The position numbers and the translations under genes were made by a program. Source: Planctomycetales bacterium ZRK34 (GTDB lineage Bacteria > Planctomycetota > Phycisphaerae > Phycisphaerales > Zrk34). From it: 64,000 nt of DNA. The stretch lies in contig CP050848.1 in NCBI GenBank assembly GCA_014873095.1, forward strand, positions 1,922,001 to 1,986,000, read 5' to 3'. Positions 51,722 through 60,731 of this stretch are shown piece by piece. How positions within the stretch are numbered: position 1 is the stretch's first letter; each line of letters begins with the position of its first letter. The notes under the pieces were generated by a model, which was given only the letters and a program-made list of their open reading frames with translations, made no database searches and had not been told where the DNA came from.

Positions 51722-51845
51722 CACACAATTACACCTTTAATGCCTTGAAGAAATTAGTTTGTTTTCGTCGAAAATAGATCAATTAGCGTACACATAATTA
51801 TTTTACAAATAATATATTATAATGATATCAAAAAACACTCATCCC
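51722..51845. other. AT-rich island in high-GC DNA
   Basis: About 120 bp are strongly AT-rich (for example TAATATATTATAATGATATC near 51810) while the neighbourhood is GC-rich. It contains the inverted repeat ATTATTTTACAAATAAT and perfect TATAAT hexamers. It lies in the convergent gap between TetR and the cupin gene, where no gene promoter is expected. No coding frame is supported. Confidence 0.75.
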
Positions 51846-51869
51846 TTTGGCAAAGCCCGAACGCGGCAT

Positions 51870-51899
51870 TGTGGCACAGCCGGGGGCGGCTGTGCCACA
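51870..51899. repeat. Perfect 12-bp-stem hairpin
   Basis: TGTGGCACAGCC and GGCTGTGCCACA pair perfectly around a 6-base GC loop, about 95 bp past the cupin stop. It may be a terminator (no T run) or an intergenic repeat. Confidence 0.75.
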
Positions 51900-51994
51900 G
51901 GTTTGCAGTCGATCACCTTCGGACGCCCGAATCTTTTCCGTGTTGGGTATCACCAAGACATGGCCAGATTGTTAGCACATGCTGCGAGGTGCGG

Positions 51995-52402
51995 TCAGGC
52001 GGTCAGTTCGGGGTCGTCGAGGTCGGTTTGAATCCACTGATCGCTGAGGTGGATGTCGGTGGTTTGCAGGCGATCGGGGCCGAGGCTGTGGTACTTGTGG
52101 GGGATGTTGGCCGGGCCCATGAGGATGTCGCCGGGGCCGGCTTCGATCTTCTGATCGCCGATGGTGAACAGCGCCCGACCGGCGCGGACGATGAACACTT
52201 CGTCATAAGGATGCACATGCCAGCGCGGGCCTTCGCCGACGGTGTCGGTGCTGTAGAAGAGCACGGTCAGATTGGTGCCGAGGTTTTCACCGAGCACGTG
52301 GCCGAGCCACATGTTTTCGTCGGTCGCCCAGTCGGCGCGGCGGACCACCGCGGGCTGTCGCCCGGCAGGGTGTTCTTGATCGGAGGGAGTCGACTGGGTC
52401 AT
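51995..52402 (-). CDS. Single-domain cupin protein
   Basis: 135 residues. The cupin core is GEGPRWHVHPYDEVFIVRAGRALFTIGDQKIEAGPGDILMGPANIPHKY: the first motif supplies HxH and Glu, and the second supplies the final His, a typical metal-binding set. Cupins of this size can be isomerases, dioxygenases or sugar-binding regulators; the substrate is not evident. Its ATG overlaps the stop of the upstream LamG/PEP-CTERM gene (ATGA), so the two are translationally coupled, an unusual pairing of cytoplasmic and secreted proteins. Confidence 0.87.
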   Translation of the reverse strand: MTQSTPSDQEHPAGRQPAVVRRADWATDENMWLGHVLGENLGTNLTVLFYSTDTVGEGPRWHVHPYDEVFIVRAGRALFTIGDQKIEAGPGDILMGPANIPHKYHSLGPDRLQTTDIHLSDQWIQTDLDDPELTA

Positions 52403-53244
52403 GCGCGACGGCGGCGGGACAGGCCCATCAGCATCAGGCTGCCGAGCAGCGCGGCGCTGGCGGGCTCGGGGATCACGGACGTCGGCGAGTAACCGTTGGC
52501 CAGCGAGGCGATCTGGTACGGGGTGAGGATCTCGTTGTAGAAGGCGAGTTCGTCCATGAGGCCGGCGAACTGTTTGTCGTTGTTGATGGCGTTGGAGACC
52601 TGCCCGGCGGCCAGGGGGTCGGTGCCGCTGGCGCCGATGGTTCCGGGCAGCGTGCCGGAGGTGGTGGTGGTCACGTCCACGCCGTTGATGTAGAGGCGCA
52701 GGCCGTTGCTGACGCCGCCCTGGTAGGTGAAGGCCAGGTGGTACCACTCGGAGGTGCTGGTCAGGGCGCCGGCGTTGCTCTGGGCGCGGGTGGTGCCCAT
52801 GAGCACGACAAAGCCGTCGGCCCCACCGCCGCCGGCGGACATCGACTCATCACGCCAGACGATCAGCGGCACGCCGCTGCTGAATGATCCGATTGACAGC
52901 AGGGTGTCGTCGTCGCTGACCGAGCTGAACTGAACCCACATGGAGACGGTGGCCTGGCTGAGTCCGCTGAGCACGCCGCCGCTGGCGCCGAGGGTGATGC
53001 GCTGGCTGCTGGCGTCGAAGAGGACCGAGTTGTCCGGCGAAGCCGAGTCGCCCGGCGAGCCGGCCTGGGCGAGGTCGGACACATCGAAGTTTTCATAAGC
53101 CCCATCGGGACCAACCGTCGCGTTGACAGCCGACGTGGTGGTGTCGTCCAGTTCATACCAGCCGATCAGGTCCGCCCGGGCGCCGCCGGAAACCATGGCG
53201 ACCACTGCGACAGTCGACAGCAACACACTCAAACGTTGAAACAT
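52399..53244 (-). CDS. LamG/concanavalin-like secreted protein with PEP-CTERM tail
   Basis: 281 residues from ATG 53244, with GAGGAAAT upstream. A signal peptide (FQRLSVLLSTVAVVAMVSGGARA) is followed by a concanavalin-like LamG domain (LIGWYELDDTTTSAVNAT.., VSMWVQFSSV, WYHLAFTYQGGVSNGLRLYINGVDV, FAGLMDELAFYNEILTPYQI). The C-terminus is a classic PEP-CTERM sorting tail: VIPEPASAALLGSLMLMGL then SRRRRA. Such proteins are processed by exosortase-type systems and displayed at the surface or in extracellular polymer. Confidence 0.92.
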   Translation of the reverse strand: MFQRLSVLLSTVAVVAMVSGGARADLIGWYELDDTTTSAVNATVGPDGAYENFDVSDLAQAGSPGDSASPDNSVLFDASSQRITLGASGGVLSGLSQATVSMWVQFSSVSDDDTLLSIGSFSSGVPLIVWRDESMSAGGGGADGFVVLMGTTRAQSNAGALTSTSEWYHLAFTYQGGVSNGLRLYINGVDVTTTTSGTLPGTIGASGTDPLAAGQVSNAINNDKQFAGLMDELAFYNEILTPYQIASLANGYSPTSVIPEPASAALLGSLMLMGLSRRRRA

Positions 53245-53358
53245 GGGTATTTCCTCACTCGTGACCGGGGTCATTTCCCACGTGATAGTGTACCCCCGAA
53301 GTGGCGGATGTGCCAGAACAATCTCAAAAGCGGAGAAATGGCGACCGAGCGGCGTCAC

Positions 53359-53386
53359 ACCAGGGCCGCGTAGCGGCCCGGCTATT
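53359..53386. repeat. Single-arm copy of the GGCCGCGTAGCGGCC repeat
   Basis: The family sequence occurs as one arm, 26 bases shared with the copies at 4221-4295 and 23684-23712. It lies between the LamG gene start and the hypothetical gene 53423-54082. Confidence 0.75.
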
Positions 53387-53422
53387 GAGGTTTCAAAGGG
53401 GGAATGCGGTTACGCGCGTCGC

Positions 53423-54082
53423 TCAGTGGGCGACGGCTCGGGCGGCGGACGCATCCGAGGCCTCGGCATCGATCAGCTCATAAGCCGGGTCAAATCGCGG
53501 CAGGCAGCGGGCCATGTCGTTGCGCGTCGCCAGGTCGATGCGGAGAATCTGCTGATCGGTCATCCACTTGATATGCCAGGCAGTGCACAGATGACCGAGC
53601 ATCTGCCCGAAATAATTCTCCAGCTCGGCGCGGTCCGGGGCGACGTCAGCGGCTTTGTCGATGTGGTCGATCAGACGCTGGATCAGCGCGCCGGTGATGC
53701 GCAGCTCGCCGATGGTGACTGCGTGATTGATCACTTCCTGCTCGAGCACGACCACGCCCCAGGTCCGCCACTGCGCGGGGCGGTCGGCCTCGACCAGCTT
53801 CCACTTGCCGCCGTAGTTGGGCATCTGCGCGTTGACACGATGCAGATCGCGATCGCCGACGGTTTCGTAGTCGGTGTTCGAAATCCACACGGCACACCAG
53901 GCGTGATTCAGATGGGCAATGACATGGGCGAAGTCGCCGGCCAGGGCGCGGGAGGCGCCGTCGTGATCGTGAGCGCCGGCGGTGATGTCATCGACGACGA
54001 CACCAATCGCCTCAGCCGCCTCGGCCAGGTTGTGCCGTACGCCCCAATGCTTCAGCGATGCGCCGCGTCGTGGCATGATCAT
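53423..54082 (-). CDS. Hypothetical protein, unknown function
   Basis: 219 residues from ATG 54082 with GGGAG upstream (an ATG at 54115 is possible). No signal peptide or membrane segment is evident. Segments: RHNLAEAAEAIGVVVDDITAG, ALAGDFAHVIAHLNHAWCAVWIS, WGVVVLEQEVINHAVTIGELRI and ELENYFGQMLGHLCTAWHIKW, suggesting a helical cytoplasmic protein with many His and Trp residues. I do not recognise a family. It is followed by the LamG gene on the same strand, 178 bp away. Confidence 0.65.
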   Translation of the reverse strand: MIMPRRGASLKHWGVRHNLAEAAEAIGVVVDDITAGAHDHDGASRALAGDFAHVIAHLNHAWCAVWISNTDYETVGDRDLHRVNAQMPNYGGKWKLVEADRPAQWRTWGVVVLEQEVINHAVTIGELRITGALIQRLIDHIDKAADVAPDRAELENYFGQMLGHLCTAWHIKWMTDQQILRIDLATRNDMARCLPRFDPAYELIDAEASDASAARAVAH

Positions 54083-54168
54083 CAACTCCCATCGGCGACG
54101 CACCCCTTGCGCCACCCCGTAAGATCATCATCGGCCAGATCACCCGGCAATATAAGTTCGGCTGAAAA

Positions 54169-55404
<1,236 letters not shown>

Positions 55405-55481
55405 GAGCGTGAGTCCTTTCGTGAATGAAACCGTCATTGTAACGCGTCTCCGCACAATGAAAAATCATCGCCATCATCCCC

Positions 55482-55595
55482 CGTTTAGCCGGCGAGCTTG
55501 CTCGCCGCTTCGGCGCGGGTGTTCATCCGTCACATCGTGCGATCACCGCGCGATGTGTATTCACGTAAGCGGCGGGCAAGCCCGCCGGCTAAACG
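55482..55595. repeat. Nested inverted repeat upstream of argG
   Basis: Outer arms begin CGTTTAGCCGGCGAGC (55482) and end GCCCGCCGGCTAAACG (55595), pairing over about 29 bases with two mismatches. Each arm contains its own hairpin (GGCGAGC/GCTCGCC and GGCGGGC/GCCCGCC). The interior holds CACATCG...CGATGTG. The whole can fold as one long hairpin or as three small ones. Confidence 0.85.
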
Positions 55596-55616
55596 ATGAC
55601 GAGTTACGAGCACGGG

Positions 55617-55648
55617 TTAACCAATTAACCAGTTAACCAGTTAACCAA
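55617..55648. repeat. Four 8-bp tandem repeats upstream of the ECF sigma gene
   Basis: TTAACCAA, TTAACCAG, TTAACCAG and TTAACCAA follow each other without spacers, 60 bp before the sigma factor start. The array could be a regulator site or a simple repeat. Together with the nested repeat it fills most of the 303-bp gap. Confidence 0.8.
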
Positions 55649-55707
55649 TTCCCCCGCCGCTGTAATAGATTCCGCGGGCGCGGTATTACACACAGAGGTG
55701 TTGTGTA

Positions 55708-56256
55708 TTGACGTTGGCCCGGGCGGGAATTGGCACATTGGACAAGGCGACCACAGAACAATTCGTCCAGCATTTAACCGACTGCCAGGACCGTCTTTAT
55801 GCGCTGATCCGGTCGCTGATGCTCGATGCGGATGCGGCCCGGGACGTGCTGCAGGAGACGAACCTGGTGCTGTGGCGCAAATCAGATGAATTTGCACCGG
55901 GCAGCGATTTCGGGGCCTGGGCGTGCCGGGTGGCGCGGTTTCAGGTGCTGGCCTGGGCGCGGGACCGGGGGCGTGACCGGATGGTGTTTGACCAGGAATT
56001 GCTGGGCGATCTGGCTGAGGCGGCCGAGCGGCAGTACGCCAACGGGACCGAGCGGCGGCGGGCGCTGCGGCAGTGCCTGGGCAAGCTGACCGCCGAGCAG
56101 CGGCAGATGATTCAACTGCGGTACGAAGGCTCGACGGTCAAGGCCGTGGCCGAGGTCGTCGGCAAGAAGGCCAACCACGTGGCGCAGTTGCTGTTTCGCA
56201 TCCGTGCGGCGCTGGCCCAGTGCATCGAGTCGACGCTGGAGGGCCGCGAATCATGA
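55708..56256 (+). CDS. ECF-type RNA polymerase sigma factor (planctomycete family)
   Basis: 182 residues as drawn from TTG 55708; a TTG at 55738 is an alternative and neither has a strong ribosome site. Region 2 is FVQHLTDCQDRLYALIRSLMLDADAARDVLQETNLVLWRKSDEF, with the acidic DAARDVLQET motif, and FGAWACRVARFQVLAWARDRGRDRMVF. Region 4 is LRQCLGKLTAEQRQMIQLRYEGSTVKAVAEVVGKKANHVAQLLFRIRAAL. It fits the Rhodopirellula/Verrucomicrobium family of ECF-like sigmas. The stop overlaps the next start (ATGA), so it is coupled to the FecR-domain regulator. Confidence 0.9.
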   Translation: MTLARAGIGTLDKATTEQFVQHLTDCQDRLYALIRSLMLDADAARDVLQETNLVLWRKSDEFAPGSDFGAWACRVARFQVLAWARDRGRDRMVFDQELLGDLAEAAERQYANGTERRRALRQCLGKLTAEQRQMIQLRYEGSTVKAVAEVVGKKANHVAQLLFRIRAALAQCIESTLEGRES

Positions 56257-57791
56257 GCCCAGCCGATCGCAAACGTGCAGACCTGCTGAACGCGCTGCAG
56301 CCGCTGGTGATGGCCGCGACGCGCGACGATGCGCAGGCGGTCGACACCGACGCCTTGGCGGCGGCGATCGACCTTTTGCGGCGTGATCCCGAAGCCCGCG
56401 AGCTTTACACGCAGATCATGGCCACCAGCGCGATGCTGGAGCTCGAACACGCCCGCCCGCTGGAGACACGGGACAGGCAGCAGACAACAGCCCCACCCAA
56501 GCCGACGCTGAGGCGACTTCCGGGGAGCCGAAGCGTCTGGTACGCCGCGGCGGCGGCGATCGTGCTGGCGGTGACGACATGGTTCGTGTTGCCCCAGCGC
56601 ACGATGCCGACGGCGCAAGCACCGGCCGCCCGCATCGCGATGGTCACCGGGGCTGACGGCGCAGTGTTCGGCGAGACCGCCGAGCCGATGACGCTCGGGG
56701 CTGAGTTGTCGCCGGGTCGCTTCGTGCTGGAGTCCGGCTCGGTGCAGTTGATGTATCACAACGGCGCGGCGGTGAACCTGTTCGGCCCGTGCGCTTACGA
56801 AGTGATCGCCCCGGACACCGGGTACCTTCACCACGGTTCGATGCACGTGCTGGTGCCGGAGCGGGCGCGGGGGTTCACCGTCCGCACGCCGCGCTGCGAT
56901 GTGGTCGACCTTGGCACGGAATTCAACCTGCGCGTCGGCGCGATCGGCCCGATGAGCGTGGCGGTGACGCAGGGCGTCGTCGAGCTGCGCGACCTGACGG
57001 GGCGCGTGCTGCGGCAGGTCAGCGCGGGCATGGCGGTCGGCATCACACGCGACCCCCGCTCCAACGCACTGAGCCTCGATGAGTACACGCTGAGCGATGT
57101 GGCCGATGCTTACACCGGCGCCGAGGCCGAGGTCGTGGCCGGGTATCAGCGCGACTTTGATCCGGCCAGGCCTGCCGCCGGCTGGTCGTACCTGTGGAAC
57201 GCGCCGGTCGATTTCGACGGCCACCGCGCCCGCCGCATGGACACCGGCCCGATCAGTGATCCATCCTGCTTCCGTCAACTGCTCGCCACGCCGCGCGGCT
57301 ACACCGCCGACGGCGACAACGACAACACCAATGCCTCGCCCGCCCGTTACCTGCGGTTGATCGACACCGGCGGTCACCCCGGCCGCGGGTCGCAGCAGGG
57401 CGAGTTGCAGGAGATGGCCCAGCCGATCCCGGGCACGGTCGCCAACTGCGTGGATCGTTACGCCATCGCCGCGTGGACCGTCGACAAGCCGGGCTTTTAC
57501 TCGATCCGTCGTTCGAGCCTGGCGCAGAACCAGCCGGAAAACGGTCGGGGCGTGGCGGTGCGGGTGTTTACTTCGCGTCGCGCGGCCAGCGCGATCGTGC
57601 AGGGGCGCGTCACGGACGGCGAAGGCGTCTTCGATGCCGACCTGGGCTACCTGCAGCGCGGCGATGTGATCTACGTGGCGCTGGGGCCCGACAAGCACGA
57701 CGGTTCTGACAGCTTTCGATGGGATTACGACATCGTCCGGTCGCAGGCGTGGACCGGTCCGATCCCGCACCAACTTGAGAATGTGAACTGA
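56253..57791 (+). CDS. FecR-domain transmembrane regulator carrying the output-type domain
   Basis: 512 residues. The cytoplasmic N-terminus (1-90) probably binds the sigma factor. A membrane helix follows at about 95-114 (SVWYAAAAAIVLAVTTWFV), then a FecR domain (about 125-290; GFTVRTPRCDVVDLGTEFNL, VTQGVVELRDL). The C-terminal ~200 residues (from about 297) form a beta-rich domain starting GWSYLWNAP at 310, with TADGD, RYLRLIDTGGHPGRG, DRYAIAAWTV and GDVIYVALGPDKHDGSDSFRWDYDI. This same domain occurs twice in each of the next two secreted proteins. The linker before the helix contains the palindromic element at 56501. It overlaps the sigma gene by ATGA. Confidence 0.88.
   Translation: MSPADRKRADLLNALQPLVMAATRDDAQAVDTDALAAAIDLLRRDPEARELYTQIMATSAMLELEHARPLETRDRQQTTAPPKPTLRRLPGSRSVWYAAAAAIVLAVTTWFVLPQRTMPTAQAPAARIAMVTGADGAVFGETAEPMTLGAELSPGRFVLESGSVQLMYHNGAAVNLFGPCAYEVIAPDTGYLHHGSMHVLVPERARGFTVRTPRCDVVDLGTEFNLRVGAIGPMSVAVTQGVVELRDLTGRVLRQVSAGMAVGITRDPRSNALSLDEYTLSDVADAYTGAEAEVVAGYQRDFDPARPAAGWSYLWNAPVDFDGHRARRMDTGPISDPSCFRQLLATPRGYTADGDNDNTNASPARYLRLIDTGGHPGRGSQQGELQEMAQPIPGTVANCVDRYAIAAWTVDKPGFYSIRRSSLAQNQPENGRGVAVRVFTSRRAASAIVQGRVTDGEGVFDADLGYLQRGDVIYVALGPDKHDGSDSFRWDYDIVRSQAWTGPIPHQLENVN
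56501..56543. repeat. GACGCT...AGCGTC element inside a coding linker
   Basis: The blocks GCCGACGCTGAG (56501-56512) and CGAAGCGTCTGGTAC (56529-56543) are the same as those of the intergenic copy at 47949-47980, with a longer core. In the FecR protein they encode residues about 83-97, just before the transmembrane helix. Confidence 0.6.
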
Positions 57792-57817
57792 CCTGCAGGC
57801 AACGCAAGGAGAACGCA

Positions 57818-59245
57818 ATGAGAATCGCAACACTGAGTCTGACGCTGGCGGTGATGATCGCGGCGAGCGCTTCGGCTGCCCAATTGGCCGGTTTCAACGA
57901 CGACTACCAGGGCACGACCCCGGCGACCGGCTGGTCGTACCTGTGGAACGCCCCGCTGGACTGGAACCTGGGCAACAGCCCGCCGAGCCTCGACGGCTCG
58001 ACCAACCCGCTGGGCACTTCAGCCAACTACGTCCCGCTGATCTGGAACGGCAGCGTCTACACCGCCGACGGCGACGGCACCAACACCAACGGCGTCCCGG
58101 CGAACTACCTGCGACTCGGCTCGACCGGCGGTCACCCCGGCCGCGGTTCCAGCCAGGGCGAAGCCGCCACGCTGACCACCGCCCCCAACGCCCATGACCG
58201 CGCCCCCATCGCCGCCTACACCATTCAGAGCGGACAGGAAGGCCCGGTCTACCTGACCAATTCGTTCCTGACCTCCAGCGACAGCGGTCACAACACCGCC
58301 TCGCACACGCTGCGCATCCAGGTCTACGTCAACGACACGCTCAAGGTCGACAAAGTGCAGACCGGCTACGGTCCCGGCACCAGCATCAGCTATGACGCCG
58401 CCTTGGGCAACCTCACCGCCGGCGACACCGTCTACGTGGCCATGAGCCCCGACGGGCAGGACGGCTCAGACACCTTCTCGTGGGACTTCACCCTCTCGAC
58501 CGTCGCCAACACATCCAACGGCCCCATCATCGTCGCCGACCTCGTCGATGACTACACCACCGCCAACGGCTCCAACACCGGCGCCGAAGCCAGCTTCGCC
58601 AACCTCGGCAACGGCTGGTCCTACATGTGGAACGCCCCGTCGGATTGGAACCTCGCCAACGATCCCAACGCCAGTTCCAACGCTTCCGATGGCGACATCA
58701 CTTCCACCGGCACCTTCCTGCCGCTGATCAGCTCCGGCACGCGCTGGAGCCCCGATGGCAACAATGCCAACCTCGACAACCCCCCCGCCCGCTACATGAA
58801 TTCCGGTGGCGTCGGCAGCCTGGTCTCCGGTCACCCCGGAGCCGGCAGCGCCCAGCCCGAAGGCATCGGCAACGATGAAGACCGCTATGTCATCTACGCC
58901 TACACCGTCGACACCGACGGCCTGTACGCCATCGTCGACAGCGTCTTCTCCACCGGCAACGACTCCGGCGACGGCAACAACGTCCGCATCTTCACTTCGC
59001 TGAATCCGTCCAGTCCCGTGTTTGATACGACATGGGACGGCGTGTCCGACGCATCGTTCAACACCTTCGTCGGCAGCCTCAGCGCCGGCGACATCATCTA
59101 CGTCGCCGTCGGCGTCGGGTCCAGCGGACTCGACGGAGCTGACAGCTACGCGCTTGATTTTTCCATCGCCGCGGTGCCGACGCCCGCCGCGCTGCCCGCC
59201 GGGCTGATGATGCTCGGCCTGCTGGCGGTGCGCCGCCGTAAATGA
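57818..59245 (+). CDS. PEP-CTERM-type secreted protein with two copies of the GWSYLWNAP domain
   Basis: 475 residues with an AAGGAGAA ribosome site and a signal peptide (LSLTLAVMIAASASAAQL). Copy 1 begins at GWSYLWNAP (residue 38) and copy 2 at GWSYMWNAP (266). Each contains a TADGD- or SPDGN-type element, GGHPGRG or SGHPGAG, DRAPIAAYTI or DRYVIYAYTV, and a closing GDTVYVAMSPDGQDGSD or GDIIYVAVGVG. The C-terminus is VPTPAALPAGLMMLGLLAV then RRRK, a PEP-CTERM variant with Thr for Glu. It is third in the ECF island. Confidence 0.88.
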   Translation: MRIATLSLTLAVMIAASASAAQLAGFNDDYQGTTPATGWSYLWNAPLDWNLGNSPPSLDGSTNPLGTSANYVPLIWNGSVYTADGDGTNTNGVPANYLRLGSTGGHPGRGSSQGEAATLTTAPNAHDRAPIAAYTIQSGQEGPVYLTNSFLTSSDSGHNTASHTLRIQVYVNDTLKVDKVQTGYGPGTSISYDAALGNLTAGDTVYVAMSPDGQDGSDTFSWDFTLSTVANTSNGPIIVADLVDDYTTANGSNTGAEASFANLGNGWSYMWNAPSDWNLANDPNASSNASDGDITSTGTFLPLISSGTRWSPDGNNANLDNPPARYMNSGGVGSLVSGHPGAGSAQPEGIGNDEDRYVIYAYTVDTDGLYAIVDSVFSTGNDSGDGNNVRIFTSLNPSSPVFDTTWDGVSDASFNTFVGSLSAGDIIYVAVGVGSSGLDGADSYALDFSIAAVPTPAALPAGLMMLGLLAVRRRK

Positions 59246-59261
59246 TCAACAATGAACGGGC

Positions 59262-59284
59262 CCACGGATTCAATCCGCGGGCTT
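59262..59284 (+). terminator. Hairpin between the two PEP-CTERM genes
   Basis: GCCCACGGA and TCCGCGGGC form a 9-bp stem with one mismatch around a 5-base loop, 17 bases after the upstream stop. There is only a weak T run, so it may attenuate rather than stop transcription. Confidence 0.45.
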
Positions 59285-59321
59285 CTGAGAAAAGCATGAA
59301 TTCATGTACCAGGAGATCGCA

Positions 59322-60677
59322 ATGAGAATGTTCACCCGAAGCCTCGTCGTCGCCGCCGCCTTGTCCGGCGCGGTGCAAGCCGCCGAACTGGCCGATTATC
59401 GTGACGATTTCTCCGGCACCCCGGCCACCGGCTGGTCGTACCTGTGGAACGCCCCGGTCGACTTCGGCCTGGGCACCATGGACGCCACGACCAACCCGCT
59501 GGGCGACTCGTCCAACTATGCCGCCCTGCAGTGGACCGGCTCCATCTGGACCGCCGACGGCGATACCGATGCGCTGAACAGTTCACCCGACAACTACCTC
59601 CGCCTGCACGCAACCGGCGGGCATCCCGGCCGCGGATCGACTGACGCCTCCGGCGTCGGCAATACCGTCGACCGCGCCCCCATCGCCGCCTACACCATTC
59701 AGAGCGGCGAGGAAGGCATGATCTCCCTGAGCGACACCCTGCTGCGTTCGGCCAACTCCGGGCACACCGCCACCATGCGCGTGCTGGTCTACGTCAATGA
59801 CACGCTCAAGGTCGACAAGGTGCAGACCGGCTACGGCCCGAGCACCGATGTGACCTTCGACGCTGAGCTCGGCAGCCTCGCCGCCGGCGACACCGTCTAC
59901 GTCGCGGTCAGCCCCGACGGGTCCGACGGATCAGACGGCTTCGCCCTGGACTTCACCATCAACAACAACATCGTCGCCGACCTCGTCGACGACTACACCC
60001 TCGGCTCGTCGGTCGCCGCCTCCACCCCCGCCACCAGCGCCAACCTCGTCGGCGGCTGGTCCTACCTGTGGAACGCCCCGACCGACTGGGACGGCACCTC
60101 CAGCGCCGACGCCTCGACCGGCGACATCACCTCCGTCGCCGACTTCGAACCGCTGATCAGCTCCGGCACCCGCTGGACCGCCGACGGCGATGACGACAAC
60201 GGCAACGGCTCGCCCGCCCGTTTTCTCACCTCGAACACCATCGGCGGCGGACTCATCAACGGCCACCCCGGCCGCGGGTTCAGCCAGGTCGAAGGCAACG
60301 GCAACGATGAAGACCGCTACGTCATCTACGCCTACACCGTCGACGCCGACGACATCTACGCCATCACCGATTCGACTTTCAGCACGATCAATGCCGAAGG
60401 CGATGGCAACAACGTCCGCATCTTCACCTCGCTGGACCCGTCCAGCGCGCTGTTCGACACGACCTGGGACGGTGTGACCGACGCCAAGTTCGACCTGGGC
60501 ATCGGCGAATTGTCCGCCGGCGACACCATCTACGTCGCGGTCGGCGTCGGCAACAACGGCAACGACGGCAACGACAGCTTCCGCATTGATTTCACCATCA
60601 TCACGGTGCCGACGCCCGCCGCGCTGCCCGCCGGGTTGATGCTGCTGGGCGCGATCACAATGCGCCGTCGATCATGA
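59322..60677 (+). CDS. Second PEP-CTERM-type secreted protein with two GWSYLWNAP domains
   Basis: 451 residues from ATG 59322, with CAGGAGA upstream. A signal peptide (TRSLVVAAALSGAVQAAEL) leads to copy 1 at residue 37 and copy 2 at 245, both GWSYLWNAP. Element order is the same as in the upstream gene: TADGD, GGHPGRG or NGHPGRG, DRAPIAAYTI or DRYVIYAYTV, then GDTVYVAVSPDGSDGSD or GDTIYVAVGVGNNGNDG. It ends VPTPAALPAGLMLLGAITM RRRS. Parts of the DNA are identical to the upstream gene, so the two arose by recent duplication. Confidence 0.88.
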   Translation: MRMFTRSLVVAAALSGAVQAAELADYRDDFSGTPATGWSYLWNAPVDFGLGTMDATTNPLGDSSNYAALQWTGSIWTADGDTDALNSSPDNYLRLHATGGHPGRGSTDASGVGNTVDRAPIAAYTIQSGEEGMISLSDTLLRSANSGHTATMRVLVYVNDTLKVDKVQTGYGPSTDVTFDAELGSLAAGDTVYVAVSPDGSDGSDGFALDFTINNNIVADLVDDYTLGSSVAASTPATSANLVGGWSYLWNAPTDWDGTSSADASTGDITSVADFEPLISSGTRWTADGDDDNGNGSPARFLTSNTIGGGLINGHPGRGFSQVEGNGNDEDRYVIYAYTVDADDIYAITDSTFSTINAEGDGNNVRIFTSLDPSSALFDTTWDGVTDAKFDLGIGELSAGDTIYVAVGVGNNGNDGNDSFRIDFTIITVPTPAALPAGLMLLGAITMRRRS

Positions 60678-60684
60678 ACCAAAG

Positions 60685-60728
60685 CCCGGGGACTGTGTCC
60701 CCGGGGTCCGCAAGCTGTCAGCTTGCGG
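60685..60728. repeat. Double hairpin before the pseudopilin gene
   Basis: CCCGGGGAC-TGT-GTCCCCGGG (60685-60705) and CCGCAAGCTG-T-CAGCTTGCGG (60708-60728) are two perfect adjacent hairpins. They may attenuate read-through into the next gene and overlap the TTG that would extend its frame. Confidence 0.8.
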
Positions 60729-60731
60729 CTG

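Noticed and set aside
51822..52031. 69-residue plus-strand frame beginning in the AT-rich island
   Set aside because: It runs through the 51870 hairpin and into the antisense of the cupin gene; no ribosome site or family resemblance.
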